64,000 bases of DNA from Vibrio pomeroyi (GCF_024347595.1 NZ_AP025507.1:806001-870000), one strand, 5' to 3'. Shown: positions 40,238-50,287, counted from the first letter of the stretch. Made by a program: numbers and translations. The notes: generated by a model from the sequence alone, not told the origin.

Positions 40238-40846
40238 TTACTCAGTTTCTTGAAGCGTTTTGAATTGAATCTGAATTAAATTTAACTCGAAGGGCAGAGC
40301 CTGTTTATCTGCAATTAAAAAGCCGATCTTTTTAATGTCTTGAGCTTTGAGTTCTGGTGCTCCGCTGAGCAATCGACCTCTGAACACGGCTTGAAAGTCC
40401 GTTAGTTGGAAGACTTTCCTAAGTTGCTCGCCTTTGATTGTCTCAAAGTTGTGCTTGTAGTTGGTTCGATAACCGTCTTTCCATGTGGTTAACCTTAATT
40501 GGTAAGTACGCCCATCACCCACAAACATCAGTTCTACGTTGCCTACTTCAGATCTTAGTGATTCAACAGAGCGGTTGATTGAGCTAAAGCCACCGTTATT
40601 CTCTAACGATAACTCTCCCTTGAACTGACTCATACCACCGTCATAAACAAACCCACCGGTTGAGATTCCGCCCATCACGTTGTCGTTAGTCGCTGTCCAA
40701 TTCTTATGTTCGTTCGCTTGTGTGAAATCAATCATCTCTGTTCCTGCTGTTGACCCTTTAGACCATAAAAAAGAAAGGCTGAGCATTAGCCATAAAGGAG
40801 CGACTCGTTTACGTAATGAAGATTCCTTAAAAGCAGATTCGTTCAT
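40238..40846 (-). CDS. CIA30-family protein
   Basis: 202 residues. A hydrophobic N-terminal segment (about 16-32) is followed by a CIA30/NDUFAF1-like beta-sandwich (IDFTQANEHKNWTATNDNVMGGISTGGFVYDGGMSQFKGELSLENNGGFSSINR). The eukaryotic relative helps assemble complex I; bacterial members are uncharacterised. The Shine-Dalgarno (GGAG, 7 nt before the ATG) directly abuts a run of six 7-bp repeats. Confidence 0.88.
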   Translation of the reverse strand: MNESAFKESSLRKRVAPLWLMLSLSFLWSKGSTAGTEMIDFTQANEHKNWTATNDNVMGGISTGGFVYDGGMSQFKGELSLENNGGFSSINRSVESLRSEVGNVELMFVGDGRTYQLRLTTWKDGYRTNYKHNFETIKGEQLRKVFQLTDFQAVFRGRLLSGAPELKAQDIKKIGFLIADKQALPFELNLIQIQFKTLQETE

Positions 40847-40854
40847 GATTTTCT

Positions 40855-40896
40855 CCGATAGCCGATAGCCGATAGCCGATAGCCGATAGCCGATAG
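40855..40896 (+). repeat. six tandem copies of a 7-bp unit at the CIA30 leader
   Basis: Six exact copies of CCGATAG. On the minus strand they end in the GG of the GGAG Shine-Dalgarno of the CIA30-family gene. Confidence 0.95.
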
Positions 40897-40918
40897 TAGT
40901 GATGAGTCTGTTCGCGTT

Positions 40919-41185
40919 TTATGGAGAAGGTTCAGTGGCGAGCATACCTAAACAATGTTCGATAAATTCAGAGTAGTTTGAAGCATTGTCGTACTCAATT
41001 TTCAACGAGCCATGGAACATCAGAGTCACAGTGACGTCTTTATAGCTTAGCCAACAGGTGTAACCATCGTAATCATGCCAGGCCGTCATTTCGCCAATTT
41101 GATATTTGTTGTCCCGTTGCTCACCGGAAGAGCGAATAAACTCAAACACTCTGAGAAACTCAATAATGGTGATTCTATTGTCCAT
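40919..41185 (-). CDS. small hypothetical protein
   Basis: 88 residues from the ATG at 41185, with GGGAG 8 nt upstream; the in-frame ATG seven codons earlier would contain this Shine-Dalgarno and is rejected. Soluble, aromatic-rich (WHDYDGYTCWLSYKDVTVTLMFHGSLKIEYDN). No family recognised. Confidence 0.65.
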   Translation of the reverse strand: MDNRITIIEFLRVFEFIRSSGEQRDNKYQIGEMTAWHDYDGYTCWLSYKDVTVTLMFHGSLKIEYDNASNYSEFIEHCLGMLATEPSP

Positions 41186-41531
41186 GTGTTGCTCCCGCTG
41201 CGTCATCTTTTAACATAGGCTGAATTTTGGTATCTAAACTAACTACGGCTTAATTTTATATCCTTACGGCTTGGCTCTATGCCCCGATCACTGAAAGGGT
41301 CTTATCTTCTCGATAAACCGCTGTTTTCTAATATTTTCATCGTCATTCCATACATCTGTTCAATCCTGAGCAAAACGGGCGTAACAAACTCGAATAATGA
41401 TGTTAACCCTCAAAATAAAGACGAGCTTAATTTGCGGTTATGGTGGTTAATTAAAATTAGAGTCGATAGGATAAATAGCATCGGAGTCGGGTTATTGGCT
41501 GAAATGGAATCTACAGAAAGTGCGTGTCAAC

Positions 41532-42512
41532 ATGATAGAAAAACTGAAAAAGGAATGGTTTCTGGTAGGGATGGTGGTGGCCATGGCCGTTGCTGTTTTT
41601 ACGCCAGATTGGGGTAAATCAGGTGGGGTACTTCATCTCGATACGGTGACTGTTCTCGGCATTGCTTTGGTGTTTTTCTTACACGGTTTGGGTTTGTCAC
41701 CAAAAGCCATTCTTGAGGGGCTTTCAAATTGGAAGCTGCACGTTTTTGTACAAAGTGCGACCTTCTTAGTTTACCCACTGCTTTGGGTGATATTCGGGAA
41801 AGGGTTTGTCGCTTATATGCCAGCAGCTCTGGCTTTTGGTTTTTGCTATCTTTTTGTTTTGCCTAGTACGATTTCGTCTTCGGTCGCGATGACGGTGATT
41901 GGAAAAGGAAACCTACCGGGTGCGATATTCAATGCATCACTTTCTAGTATCTTAGGTGTATTCATTACGCCGCTTCTGATTCAGCTCTTTATGGGTTTGG
42001 AAGGTGCAGAGCTAAACCTGATGGAGTCGGTGATCTCTATATCTAAAATGCTGCTATTGCCAATGATTGTAGGCCAGGTGATGCGCCCATTACTTTTTGA
42101 ATGGACTCAGAAACACAAGTCAGTGGTCAACAAATTAGACAAATACGTGATACTTCTGATTGTTTACAGTGCTTTCTGTGACTCCATTGAACACGGTATT
42201 TGGAGCGACTTCTCACCAATGCTGTTGCTGGTGTCTGCGGTGATTTGTTTAGTGGTATTGATGGTGATGGTACACGGCATTCAATGGAGTGCCCGAAAGG
42301 TTGGATTCAATCATCAAGATGAAGTGGCGGCAGTATTCTGTGGTACCAAGAAGACTTTAGCGGCAGGTATTCCTATGGCTAAGGTTATCTTTGCTCACAA
42401 CCCTAATCTGGGGATGATATTACTGCCAATCATGCTCTATCACCCGATTCAGATCTTTTACTGTGCAGTGCTAGCCAACCGTTACGCCAAGGTTGATACA
42501 CAATCGAGTTAA
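41532..42512 (+). CDS. bile acid:sodium symporter-family transporter
   Basis: 326 residues from the ATG at 41532 (an upstream GTG at 41520 is possible). About ten membrane segments with the SBF/YfeH layout: LHGLGLSPKAILEGLSNWKLHV early, VLPSTISSSVAMTVIGKGNLPGAIFNASLSSILG in the crossover region, and AAVFCGTKKTLAAGIPMAKVIF near the C-terminus. Substrate unknown. The 300 bp before it hold no credible gene. Confidence 0.9.
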   Translation: MIEKLKKEWFLVGMVVAMAVAVFTPDWGKSGGVLHLDTVTVLGIALVFFLHGLGLSPKAILEGLSNWKLHVFVQSATFLVYPLLWVIFGKGFVAYMPAALAFGFCYLFVLPSTISSSVAMTVIGKGNLPGAIFNASLSSILGVFITPLLIQLFMGLEGAELNLMESVISISKMLLLPMIVGQVMRPLLFEWTQKHKSVVNKLDKYVILLIVYSAFCDSIEHGIWSDFSPMLLLVSAVICLVVLMVMVHGIQWSARKVGFNHQDEVAAVFCGTKKTLAAGIPMAKVIFAHNPNLGMILLPIMLYHPIQIFYCAVLANRYAKVDTQSS

Positions 42513-42541
42513 ACTTGTTTGTTGTTACAAGTACAACAGAA

Positions 42542-42573
42542 AAACGCCTTTCACTTCGCTGTGAAAGGCGTTT
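42542..42573. terminator. bidirectional terminator
   Basis: AAACGCCTTTCAC/GTGAAAGGCGTTT between convergent genes. Confidence 0.9.
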
Positions 42574-42583
42574 GTATTTGAAT

Positions 42584-43204
42584 CTACTTCACTTTAATTA
42601 GTGTGCTTGAATCGGTATGAGCGAATGCGTTGTCGTAGATCTCTAAGCCAGTTGTTTGAGAGTAAGTCAGCGTGTCGTCTGAAATACTGATGTTCATTGT
42701 GAAGCCCGTAGTGGTTGCGTTGTCTGTCATGTATTCAGACTCAGCGATACCACGCTTAGACGCGACTAACGTCATTGTGTCGCCAGCAGGGCCTTCCGCG
42801 GTGACACATGTGGTGCGTGGCACACAGTAAGAGTTGTACACGATCTGATTTTTTTGATCGTAGATGAAGTAACCACGTTGATCGTGGAATTTAGAATCGT
42901 CGGCCTTTCTGAATACTTCCTGCTTGTAGTACAGAGCAACAAGGTATTGGTCGCTGGCATTAGTCGCGTCTGCGGCAACCTCGAACGTCATCATTTCATA
43001 AAACGGTGTGACTGCAGGGCCACCCGCACCGACTTCTGTGCCTTCTTGACCTGGGGAGATATCAACGCCGCCTGTTTCGACTGATTTCCATGTGCCGACT
43101 AGTTTTGCCAATGGACCGAAATCCATTCCGTTGATTGTATTGTGGTCGGCTACTGCTGGAACCGAGATTACTGCTGCAATACTAAGTGCTAATAATTTTT
43201 TCAC
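42584..43204 (-). CDS. secreted beta-barrel protein, possibly nitrobindin-like
   Basis: 206 residues with a cleavable signal peptide (MKKLLALSIAAVISVPAVA). The mature part looks like an FABP/THAP4-nitrobindin-type barrel (PLAKLVGTWKSVE… early, then RGYFIYDQKNQIVYNSYCVPR…), but I do not see a firm heme-ligand histidine. Two cysteines (YCVPRTTC) may pair. The family call is tentative. The 300 bp between this gene and 43504 are AT-rich, with no further gene. Confidence 0.65.
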   Translation of the reverse strand: MKKLLALSIAAVISVPAVADHNTINGMDFGPLAKLVGTWKSVETGGVDISPGQEGTEVGAGGPAVTPFYEMMTFEVAADATNASDQYLVALYYKQEVFRKADDSKFHDQRGYFIYDQKNQIVYNSYCVPRTTCVTAEGPAGDTMTLVASKRGIAESEYMTDNATTTGFTMNISISDDTLTYSQTTGLEIYDNAFAHTDSSTLIKVK

Positions 43205-43503
43205 TGTAACTTCCTTTTTTGTAATTATACGACCTCAGTAAAAGTAAGGTTATTGTGAAACCAGTTTATTAACTCAGATCAGTGTTCTTGGTTACTATGA
43301 AAGCGATTTGTAACTTGATGTATCAGTCAATAAGAGAATATTAATGCGGCTAAATATTGAACGAATAGCTTTGATTTGTTCATCGAGGTTTAATTCAAAA
43401 TTGCATTAATCTGAGCCTTATTAATTTTGCTATTACACATTTCAAATTCTCATGTATGATGTGCGCCCATAATTGTATGACAAATGTGTAATCTTACTTC
43501 TGT

Positions 43504-44397
43504 ATGAATAAAGCTGCTAACCACGCCATTTTACTTTTGGTGTTCGCAAACCTACTTGCGTCCTTTTCAGATGTATCGTTGAAGATACTGAATGGCGAAG
43601 TCCCTACGTTCCAGTATGTGTTTATCCGCCAGCTATTGAGCGTGATCTTGCTTCTTCCATTTTGGTTAAAGTTACCGAGAGAGACACGTATGCAAGGCGG
43701 TTGCAGAATCAACTTCTTAAGGGCTCAATTTATCTTGGTGGGGAGTGGCTGCGCGATGATCGCCATTACACACCTTACTTTGGCGACAGCAAACGCGATG
43801 TTCTATGTTGGACCAATCCTTATGCTGCCTTTGTCGATAGTGCTGTTGAAAGAAAGGCCGACATCTTCAAAAGTGATCGCGACCTTAATTGGTTTTGTGG
43901 GCGTGTTGATCGTATTACGCCCAGAGCAATTTCACTGGGCAGCGATTGCTGGGCTAGGCAGTGCGCTTGCGATGGGCGTGGGTAACATATTGATCAAACG
44001 CCTGAACACAGAGCAACACATCATCTCAACTCTGTTCTGGACCAGCATTATGACTCTTCCACTCGCACTGGCATTTGCACTACCAACTTGGTCTGCGATT
44101 GAATGGCATCATGTGGGTTGGATCATGGCAATCAACTTGTTCGTACTTGGATACCATGCGCTTGTGGTGGTGGCTTACAAAAAAGCACCGGCCAACCAGA
44201 TTGCGCTCGCAGAGTATTCCGGGTTGGTGTTTGTGACACTGTTTGGTGTTATGTGGTTCGATGAGATTCCAGACATCCTGACACTGGTGGGTATTAGCCT
44301 TATCGTTATTCCTATGATGCCGATTAAATGGAAGAAGAGTTTCAAGTGGAGGGAGCGAGCCGCTTTAGAAGTTGAGGTTACTCCGCCTAAACCATAG
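43504..44397 (+). CDS. EamA/DMT-family transporter
   Basis: 297 residues with ten predicted membrane segments in two EamA repeats (about 8-135 and 145-280). Typical pieces are ATANAMFYVGPILMLPLSIVLLKERPTSSKVIATLIGFVGVLIVLRP and IALAEYSGLVFVTLFGVMWFDEIPDILTLVGISLIV. An inner-membrane exporter of metabolites; substrate unknown. Confidence 0.92.
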   Translation: MNKAANHAILLLVFANLLASFSDVSLKILNGEVPTFQYVFIRQLLSVILLLPFWLKLPRETRMQGGCRINFLRAQFILVGSGCAMIAITHLTLATANAMFYVGPILMLPLSIVLLKERPTSSKVIATLIGFVGVLIVLRPEQFHWAAIAGLGSALAMGVGNILIKRLNTEQHIISTLFWTSIMTLPLALAFALPTWSAIEWHHVGWIMAINLFVLGYHALVVVAYKKAPANQIALAEYSGLVFVTLFGVMWFDEIPDILTLVGISLIVIPMMPIKWKKSFKWRERAALEVEVTPPKP

Positions 44398-44602
44398 AGG
44401 TTTGTCTCTCAGCTATTCTGGATTCCAAATAAACCACATTAGGGAAGGTCGTCTAAACTTAGGGTTTGTATCGCTTAAAAATACGACAATTTGGGCTCTA
44501 AAAACGTTCTCGAAATAAATGCAAATTAGTGCTTTACCTCAACTTAACTTGAGGTATTAGGATATGCAACGTTGCTTACGAGAATACTTTAAGGAGAGAA
44601 GA

Positions 44603-45022
44603 ATGATCCAACTTGAACATGTGAATTTAGTCGTTAAGGACATCCCTGAAATGCTGACTTTCTATAAAGCGGCGTTTCCACACTGGTACGTTCGTGATGA
44701 AGGAAAAGGCGAATGGTCAGGCAAGCCACGTAACTGGCTGCATTTTGGCGACGAGTACCAATACATCGCATTGAGTGATCACGGAGAAGGTGAAAATAGA
44801 GACTTAGCAGGGCACTCTGTTGGTCTCGCGCACTTTGCTTATGTGACCAATAATATCGAAAGCGTCACTCAACGTCTTATTGATGCGGGCTTCCCGATTG
44901 CTAAACCCGGCGCTGAAGAACCTTATCGAAAAAATGTCTACTTTGTGGATCCGGCAGGCTTTGAAATCGAGTTCGTTGAATACCTAAGTGATGACCCCAA
45001 GCTGCGTAATGCTACAAGCTAA
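44603..45022 (+). CDS. VOC-family (glyoxalase/bleomycin-resistance fold) protein
   Basis: 139 residues from the ATG at 44603, with a strong AAGGAG Shine-Dalgarno. Vicinal-oxygen-chelate repeats: LEHVNLVVKDIPEMLTFYKAAFP and LAHFAYVTNNIESVTQRLIDAGFPIAKPG…VYFVDPAGFEIEFVEY. Possible metal ligands are H6, H75-76 and E near the end. Substrate unknown. Confidence 0.9.
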   Translation: MIQLEHVNLVVKDIPEMLTFYKAAFPHWYVRDEGKGEWSGKPRNWLHFGDEYQYIALSDHGEGENRDLAGHSVGLAHFAYVTNNIESVTQRLIDAGFPIAKPGAEEPYRKNVYFVDPAGFEIEFVEYLSDDPKLRNATS

Positions 45023-45046
45023 TAGCGTCTTTGGGTAGAAAGTAAC

Positions 45047-45084
45047 AAAAAGGGCATTGTGGAATATTCCGCAATGCCCTTTTT
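45047..45084. terminator. bidirectional terminator
   Basis: Long stem AAAAAGGGCATTG/CAATGCCCTTTTT with an inner GGAA/TTCC, between convergent genes. Confidence 0.9.
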
Positions 45085-45119
45085 AGATTCTATTTATTAG
45101 CTGATATTGAGTGGGTTAC

Positions 45120-46019
45120 TTATTTAGCCTTGAATGGCACCAATAGCTGTTTACCAAACACGTTAATGAGTGCGCCAGTGACAATCAGGCCACCACCTAG
45201 ATAAGTCCAAACTGATGGGATTTCATTAAAGATCCACACGCCTAACAGTGCCGAGAACACAATCTGAACGTAAGAGTAAGCCGAAGCTTTGCCCGCTGCT
45301 TGTGTCTGCATCGCCTTGGTCAAACCGTATTGGCCGATTTGAGTGAAGATCCCAACCAAAACCAGCATCACGGTTAAGAATAGGCTTGGCCACACAAAGT
45401 CGTTCCAGATAAGGGCTGTTGAGATCGGTAGGGCAACCAGTGGGAAGTAGAAGATGATGACAGAGCTGTCTTCCGTTTGACTCAGTTTTCTCACAATCAC
45501 ATAAGCGATTGAGCTACCAAACGCGCCACATAACGCCACCATAATGCTGAATAACGGCAGTTCGCTGCTCGCGCCGCTGTTCATGCTTGGCTGTACCATT
45601 ACCAGTAATCCCGCTAGGCAGAATGCAATGCAGATCATGGTCGATTTTTGGACGCGTTCTTTAAGGAATAACACACCGAGTAATGCGGTAAAGACAGGGT
45701 GTACGTATTGCAGAATGGTCGCTTCTGCTAACGGTAACGTGGTTACTGCGTAGTAAACACACATCAGCGCCGCAGTGCCGACTGCGCCTCGAACGAACAA
45801 CAGAGGTTTGTTATTACCCCAGATAGAAATGCCTTTTCGTTTTACGTCGATGTAGCTGATGATCAAAGACACCAGCGCCCTTGCTGCAACGATTTCAAAT
45901 ACCGGTATGCCGTAGTTGCTGATGTATTTCACACAAGCAGACATCAGTGCGAATCCAAAAGCAGAAAGGATCATAAATCGAACCCCAACAGGGATCATTG
46001 AAAAAGAGAAAGAAGGCAT
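45120..46019 (-). CDS. EamA/DMT-family transporter
   Basis: 299 residues, ten membrane segments, two EamA repeats (FALMSACVKYISNYGIPVFEIVAARALVSLII; VYYAVTTLPLAEATILQYVHPVFTALLGVLFLKERV). It resembles the RarD/YdcZ-like drug/metabolite group. It is not closely alike to the DMT gene at 43504, so this is not a local duplication. The 300 bp from 46020 to 46319 are the divergent upstream region shared with the amylase gene, without other genes. Confidence 0.92.
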   Translation of the reverse strand: MPSFSFSMIPVGVRFMILSAFGFALMSACVKYISNYGIPVFEIVAARALVSLIISYIDVKRKGISIWGNNKPLLFVRGAVGTAALMCVYYAVTTLPLAEATILQYVHPVFTALLGVLFLKERVQKSTMICIAFCLAGLLVMVQPSMNSGASSELPLFSIMVALCGAFGSSIAYVIVRKLSQTEDSSVIIFYFPLVALPISTALIWNDFVWPSLFLTVMLVLVGIFTQIGQYGLTKAMQTQAAGKASAYSYVQIVFSALLGVWIFNEIPSVWTYLGGGLIVTGALINVFGKQLLVPFKAK

Positions 46020-46319
46020 AAAAATATCAATCGGTTGAGGGAGAAGGAATCATAGCTTAGTTTAGGAGAGGCGACCAAAGTCTTTGTCCTGTTCTCGTCA
46101 ACTTGATTCAATTAATTCTCATTTCCACTCTTTACGCATACCTGTACAACCCCATAAAACGCACATCACATTTTGTCCCACATAATATCGGCTATAGCTC
46201 AATTTTATAAAATCAACATCAACAGAAGGTGACGCTAATTCAACTCTGATTTATCGGTCGTTTTAATTGTCCTTATCACTCATATCATTCTTGTGAATTT
46301 ATAATGAGAGATATGTTCT

Positions 46320-47720
46320 ATGAAACCAATAAATACCCTACTCATATCCACAATCGCGCTTTGCTCTTTTAGTTCAGCGACTTACGCTGACACCATTTTG
46401 CATGCTTTCAATTGGAAGTACTCAGATGTGACAGCCAATGCCAACCAAATAGCCGAAGCTGGCTATAAGAAAGTGTTGGTTGCTCCGGCAATGAAATCCA
46501 GCGGCAGCCAATGGTGGGCGCGTTATCAACCACAAGATCTGCGCACCATTGATTCTCCGTTGGGGAATAAACAAGATTTAGCTGCAATGATCACCGCACT
46601 TAAAGGTGTGGGTGTTGATGTTTACGCAGATGTGGTGCTGAACCACATGGCAAATGAAAGCTGGAAGCGAAGTGACTTGGACTACCCAGGCACAGAAGTG
46701 CTAAATGACTATGCCAGCCGTTCAAGCTACTATGCCGACCAGACTTTGTTTGGCAACTTAGCGCAAGGTTTTGTCTCGGCTAACGATTTCCATGCCGCAG
46801 GCTGTATTACTGACTGGAACGACCCGGGTCATGTTCAATACTGGCGTTTATGTGGTGCCGACGGCGATGTGGGTCTTCCTGATCTGGATCCAAACAACTG
46901 GGTGGTTTCACAACAACGTTTATATTTGAAAGCGTTAAAAGACATGGGCATCAAAGGTTTCCGTATTGACGCAGTGAAGCACATGAGCCAGTACCAAATC
47001 GACCAAGTATTTACGCCTGAGATCACCGCGAACATGCATGTGTTTGGCGAGGTGATTACCAGTGGCGGGGCAGGGAACAGTGGTTATGAGTCGTTCTTAG
47101 CGCCTTACTTGAACAACACCAATCATTCTGCGTACGATTTCCCGCTGTTTGCTTCAATTCGATCAGCCTTCTCTATGAGTGGCGGTTTAAACCAACTGCA
47201 TGATCCACAAGCGTACGGACAAGCTTTGGATGATAGTCGCTCAATCACTTTCGCTATCACACATGATATTCCAACTAATGACGGCTTCCGTTACCAAATC
47301 ATGGACCCACAAGACGAGCAGCTTGCTTACGCGTATATCCTTGGTAAAGATGGTGGCACGCCGTTGATCTACAGCGATGATCTTCCTGATTCTGAAGACA
47401 AGGATAATGGTCGCTGGGGCAATGTGTGGAACAGTTCGACAATGAAGAACATGTTGAGCTTCCATAACGCGATGCAAGGCAAAACAATGACTATGATTTC
47501 GAGCGACCAGTGCACTTTGTTGTTCAAGCGAGGTAAAGAGGGAGTTGTTGGTATTAACAAGTGTGGCGAAACGCGTGGCGTGACGGTCGATACCTACCAA
47601 CATGAGTTCAATTGGCATATTCAATACAAAGACGTATTAAGCAGCGCGACAGAAACCGTGACTTCTCGCTATCACACCTTTAACTTACCACCACGCAGTG
47701 CGCGTATGTTTAAGTTGTAA
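46320..47720 (+). CDS. secreted alpha-amylase (GH13)
   Basis: 466 residues with a cleavable signal peptide (…IALCSFSSATYA). GH13 regions: DVYADVVLNHM, GFRIDAVKHM (nucleophile D217), FGEVITSG (acid/base E244) and ITHDIP (D316). All three catalytic carboxylates are present. The C-terminal all-beta domain is short, and no starch-binding module follows. It is likely an extracellular or periplasmic starch- or glycogen-degrading enzyme. Confidence 0.94.
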   Translation: MKPINTLLISTIALCSFSSATYADTILHAFNWKYSDVTANANQIAEAGYKKVLVAPAMKSSGSQWWARYQPQDLRTIDSPLGNKQDLAAMITALKGVGVDVYADVVLNHMANESWKRSDLDYPGTEVLNDYASRSSYYADQTLFGNLAQGFVSANDFHAAGCITDWNDPGHVQYWRLCGADGDVGLPDLDPNNWVVSQQRLYLKALKDMGIKGFRIDAVKHMSQYQIDQVFTPEITANMHVFGEVITSGGAGNSGYESFLAPYLNNTNHSAYDFPLFASIRSAFSMSGGLNQLHDPQAYGQALDDSRSITFAITHDIPTNDGFRYQIMDPQDEQLAYAYILGKDGGTPLIYSDDLPDSEDKDNGRWGNVWNSSTMKNMLSFHNAMQGKTMTMISSDQCTLLFKRGKEGVVGINKCGETRGVTVDTYQHEFNWHIQYKDVLSSATETVTSRYHTFNLPPRSARMFKL

Positions 47721-47767
47721 ATGTTATCTAGCTAAACCACTTAGCTTATTAAGCAAGAACGAAGTAT

Positions 47768-47793
47768 AAGCCTCAGCAAATGCTGTGGCTTAT
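47768..47793. terminator. weak hairpin terminator
   Basis: TAAGCC..CAGC/GCTG..GGCTTA stem between the amylase and the convergent LysR gene. Confidence 0.6.
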
Positions 47794-47814
47794 TCATTTG
47801 GCGTAAGCTTGTGT

Positions 47815-48789
47815 TCAGTGCTGGTCTTCAATCACTCCTGACCAATGATTTTGCTGGGAAAGCGCTTTCAACAATTCGATCTCTTTCGCTGTCTCTATTT
47901 TAAGCCAATCAATCAAACCACTGATCACAGGTGAGTGAGTGCGCTGGTGGATGAAATAGGTCCAAGCACTGTTCTGGATCTTGGCATTCTCTGGGCAATA
48001 TAAGAAACCGCGTTGGAGATCCTGCAAAACCAAAAGCAGATCCGTTACCGTGACGCCTTCACCGGATAAGCAGGCACTGAGTGCCATATCCAAAGACAAG
48101 AAGCTGGTGTTTCTAACGGGCTTTTTCGGAGGCGATTCGACATCAGCCAGCCATACTTTCCAGTCATGGTGATCTAAGGTCGGGTGCAGCCGTGGCATGG
48201 TTAAGATCGAATCGAGGTCGGTATCTTTCTTAGTCAAACCAACAGCATTCGTTAAGCTCGTGGAGCAGACTGGCGCCATGAACTCTTCACGCAAGAAAGT
48301 GATGTCAGGTGCGTTGTCATAGCGTTTTTTGAATCGAGTGTGGAAGATCAACAGGTCATACTCACTACTGTTAATGGCTTCATCTTCTTCAATCACGGGA
48401 ACGATCACGATCTCGTAATCTGGGTAACGCTCGTTTAATTCACGAACCTTAGAGATCAACACGCGCGTAGCAAAACTTAGGGTTGCTTTGATCACTATGC
48501 GTTTCTGTTTCGGCTCACTCCAAGAGGCGATAACCGATTCGATATTGCCGTAGCTTTCACGCAAAGCGACATACAAATCATGACCTTGTACCGTTAATTC
48601 AATCGCTCGATGCTTACGAATGATCAAAGATGCGTTCAGCTCATCTTCAAGCTGTTTGATCTGACGGCTGATTGCACTCTGTGTCACGTTGAGCTCATCG
48701 GCAGCCAACGTAAAGCTCATCAGCCTTGCAGCCGCTTCGAAGGCTTTTAAGCTATTATGGGAGGATGGCAAGCTAGGATATGGGGTCAT
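47815..48789 (-). CDS. LysR-family regulator (GcvA-like)
   Basis: 324 residues. Winged helix at residues 11-70 (SLKAFEAAARLMSFTLAADELNVTQSAISRQIKQLEDELNASLI), then the effector-binding domain. The opening LPSSHNSLKAFEAAAR is typical of the GcvA/AmpR subgroup. It diverges from the MATE pump at 48890 across 100 bp, so it may control that gene. Confidence 0.92.
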   Translation of the reverse strand: MTPYPSLPSSHNSLKAFEAAARLMSFTLAADELNVTQSAISRQIKQLEDELNASLIIRKHRAIELTVQGHDLYVALRESYGNIESVIASWSEPKQKRIVIKATLSFATRVLISKVRELNERYPDYEIVIVPVIEEDEAINSSEYDLLIFHTRFKKRYDNAPDITFLREEFMAPVCSTSLTNAVGLTKKDTDLDSILTMPRLHPTLDHHDWKVWLADVESPPKKPVRNTSFLSLDMALSACLSGEGVTVTDLLLVLQDLQRGFLYCPENAKIQNSAWTYFIHQRTHSPVISGLIDWLKIETAKEIELLKALSQQNHWSGVIEDQH

Positions 48790-48889
48790 AATTCATTCGC
48801 ATGAGTTTTTGGAATGTTAGAGTCGCAAATTTATCAATTGAACGCCAGCCCCATCGATCGTATTTTGGGCGAAATTAACTGAGGCGCTC

Positions 48890-50242
48890 ATGAAAAAAAT
48901 ACTCACTCTTGCATTCCCTTTGATCATTTCACAGCTGATATCCATGGCTTTAGTCCTTACTGATGTTTGGATGATGTCGCGAATCAGCGTGTCAGCCCTT
49001 GCGGCTGGTGGTTTAGGTGCCTCTATTTACTTCTTCATCTTCATTATTGCGAGTAGCACAGTCGGCTGTGTCGCAAACTTAATCGCTATTGCTTATGGTC
49101 AGCGTGTCGCACGCCCAGAGTTCGGTAATACACAAATTAGATTGGCCGTGAAAGGTGCAACCATGCTGTCGTTCGTGCTCAGCGTGACCTTAATGGCGAG
49201 CTTCTGGTTTGCGCCACTGGTGTTGGAAGCGGCGAAACAACCTCAAGAAGTGATCACCTTAGCGATGGAATATGTACACGCCCTAAAATGGGTGATGTTG
49301 CCTTCGCTTATCTTATTGGTGCTGCGTGGCTTAACCAGTGCATTCGGTAATGTGCGTTCTATTCTGGTGATGTCGATTATCACTGTGATTTTGAATGTAC
49401 CAGTGAGCTACTTCCTCACGTTCCAGCTCGACATGGGCTTAACAGGTTTAGGCTTAGGTACGGCTATTGCGGCATTTATCGTGATGGTTGGCTACACCGT
49501 TTGGGTGTTTAAACGTGACGAATTTAAACAGTTCGCCCCTTGGCTCAATACCGAAGAGTACTCTATTAAGTTGATGAGCCCGTTGTTATTAATGGGTTTG
49601 CCTATCGGCTTGGCGGCGTTACTTGAGCACGGCTTGATTTATGGCGGAACCTTGATGGCGGGAACGATCAGTATTGCTTCTCTAGCGCTGCACCAAATCT
49701 TGCTGCAATGCTTAAGCTTTACTTGGAACTTTAACTTCGGTTTCTCGCAAGCTGCGGCAATTTTAGTAGGCCGTGATTATGGCGCAGGCAACTACGAAGG
49801 CATCAAAAGAACCTCGATTCAAAGCTTTATATTGGTGTCTGTGTTGAGTGTGGCCTTGTCTGCCGTGTTTATCATTTGGCCTGAAATGATCGCTTCCATC
49901 TTCAAGCTAGACGACGGCACTGGCTCAATGACATCGCTATTGGCTTCGGTTATCTGGGTTGTCGCACTGTGTTTTATTGTTGATGCTTGGCAACTGTTGG
50001 CGATTAACCTGCTAAGAGGGATGAAGATTGTCTCTATGCCAACGGTGATGACAGCCATTGGTTACTGGATGTTTGGCTTGCCTGCTGCTTGGTACTTGAT
50101 GCCAAAATTCGAGCTTGCAGGGATCTGGGGCGGAATCGGCGTTGGCTTAGGCGTGACGGGTATTCTGCTGCTTATCCATTTGATGGTCGTTCTAAACAAG
50201 AGCAGCAAGACACCAGACTTAGATTGTTCAGCTTATTCTTAA
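48890..50242 (+). CDS. MATE-family efflux transporter
   Basis: 450 residues with twelve membrane segments in two six-helix halves (MatE domains at about 5-165 and 230-390). The start MKKILTLAFPLIISQLISMALVLTDVWMMSRIS is the usual MATE N-terminal helix. It should export cationic compounds with Na+ or H+. It is divergent from a LysR gene. Confidence 0.94.
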   Translation: MKKILTLAFPLIISQLISMALVLTDVWMMSRISVSALAAGGLGASIYFFIFIIASSTVGCVANLIAIAYGQRVARPEFGNTQIRLAVKGATMLSFVLSVTLMASFWFAPLVLEAAKQPQEVITLAMEYVHALKWVMLPSLILLVLRGLTSAFGNVRSILVMSIITVILNVPVSYFLTFQLDMGLTGLGLGTAIAAFIVMVGYTVWVFKRDEFKQFAPWLNTEEYSIKLMSPLLLMGLPIGLAALLEHGLIYGGTLMAGTISIASLALHQILLQCLSFTWNFNFGFSQAAAILVGRDYGAGNYEGIKRTSIQSFILVSVLSVALSAVFIIWPEMIASIFKLDDGTGSMTSLLASVIWVVALCFIVDAWQLLAINLLRGMKIVSMPTVMTAIGYWMFGLPAAWYLMPKFELAGIWGGIGVGLGVTGILLLIHLMVVLNKSSKTPDLDCSAYS

Positions 50243-50258
50243 GCTTTACTGAAACGCA

Positions 50259-50287
50259 AAAAGCCACAGCAAAGTCTGTGGCTTTTG
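50259..50287. terminator. bidirectional terminator
   Basis: AAAGCCACAG/CTGTGGCTTT hairpin between convergent genes. Confidence 0.85.

Noticed and set aside
41279..41617. 112-codon open frame before the SBF transporter
   Set aside because: It runs into the transporter in another frame, ends in low-complexity sequence and has no Shine-Dalgarno.
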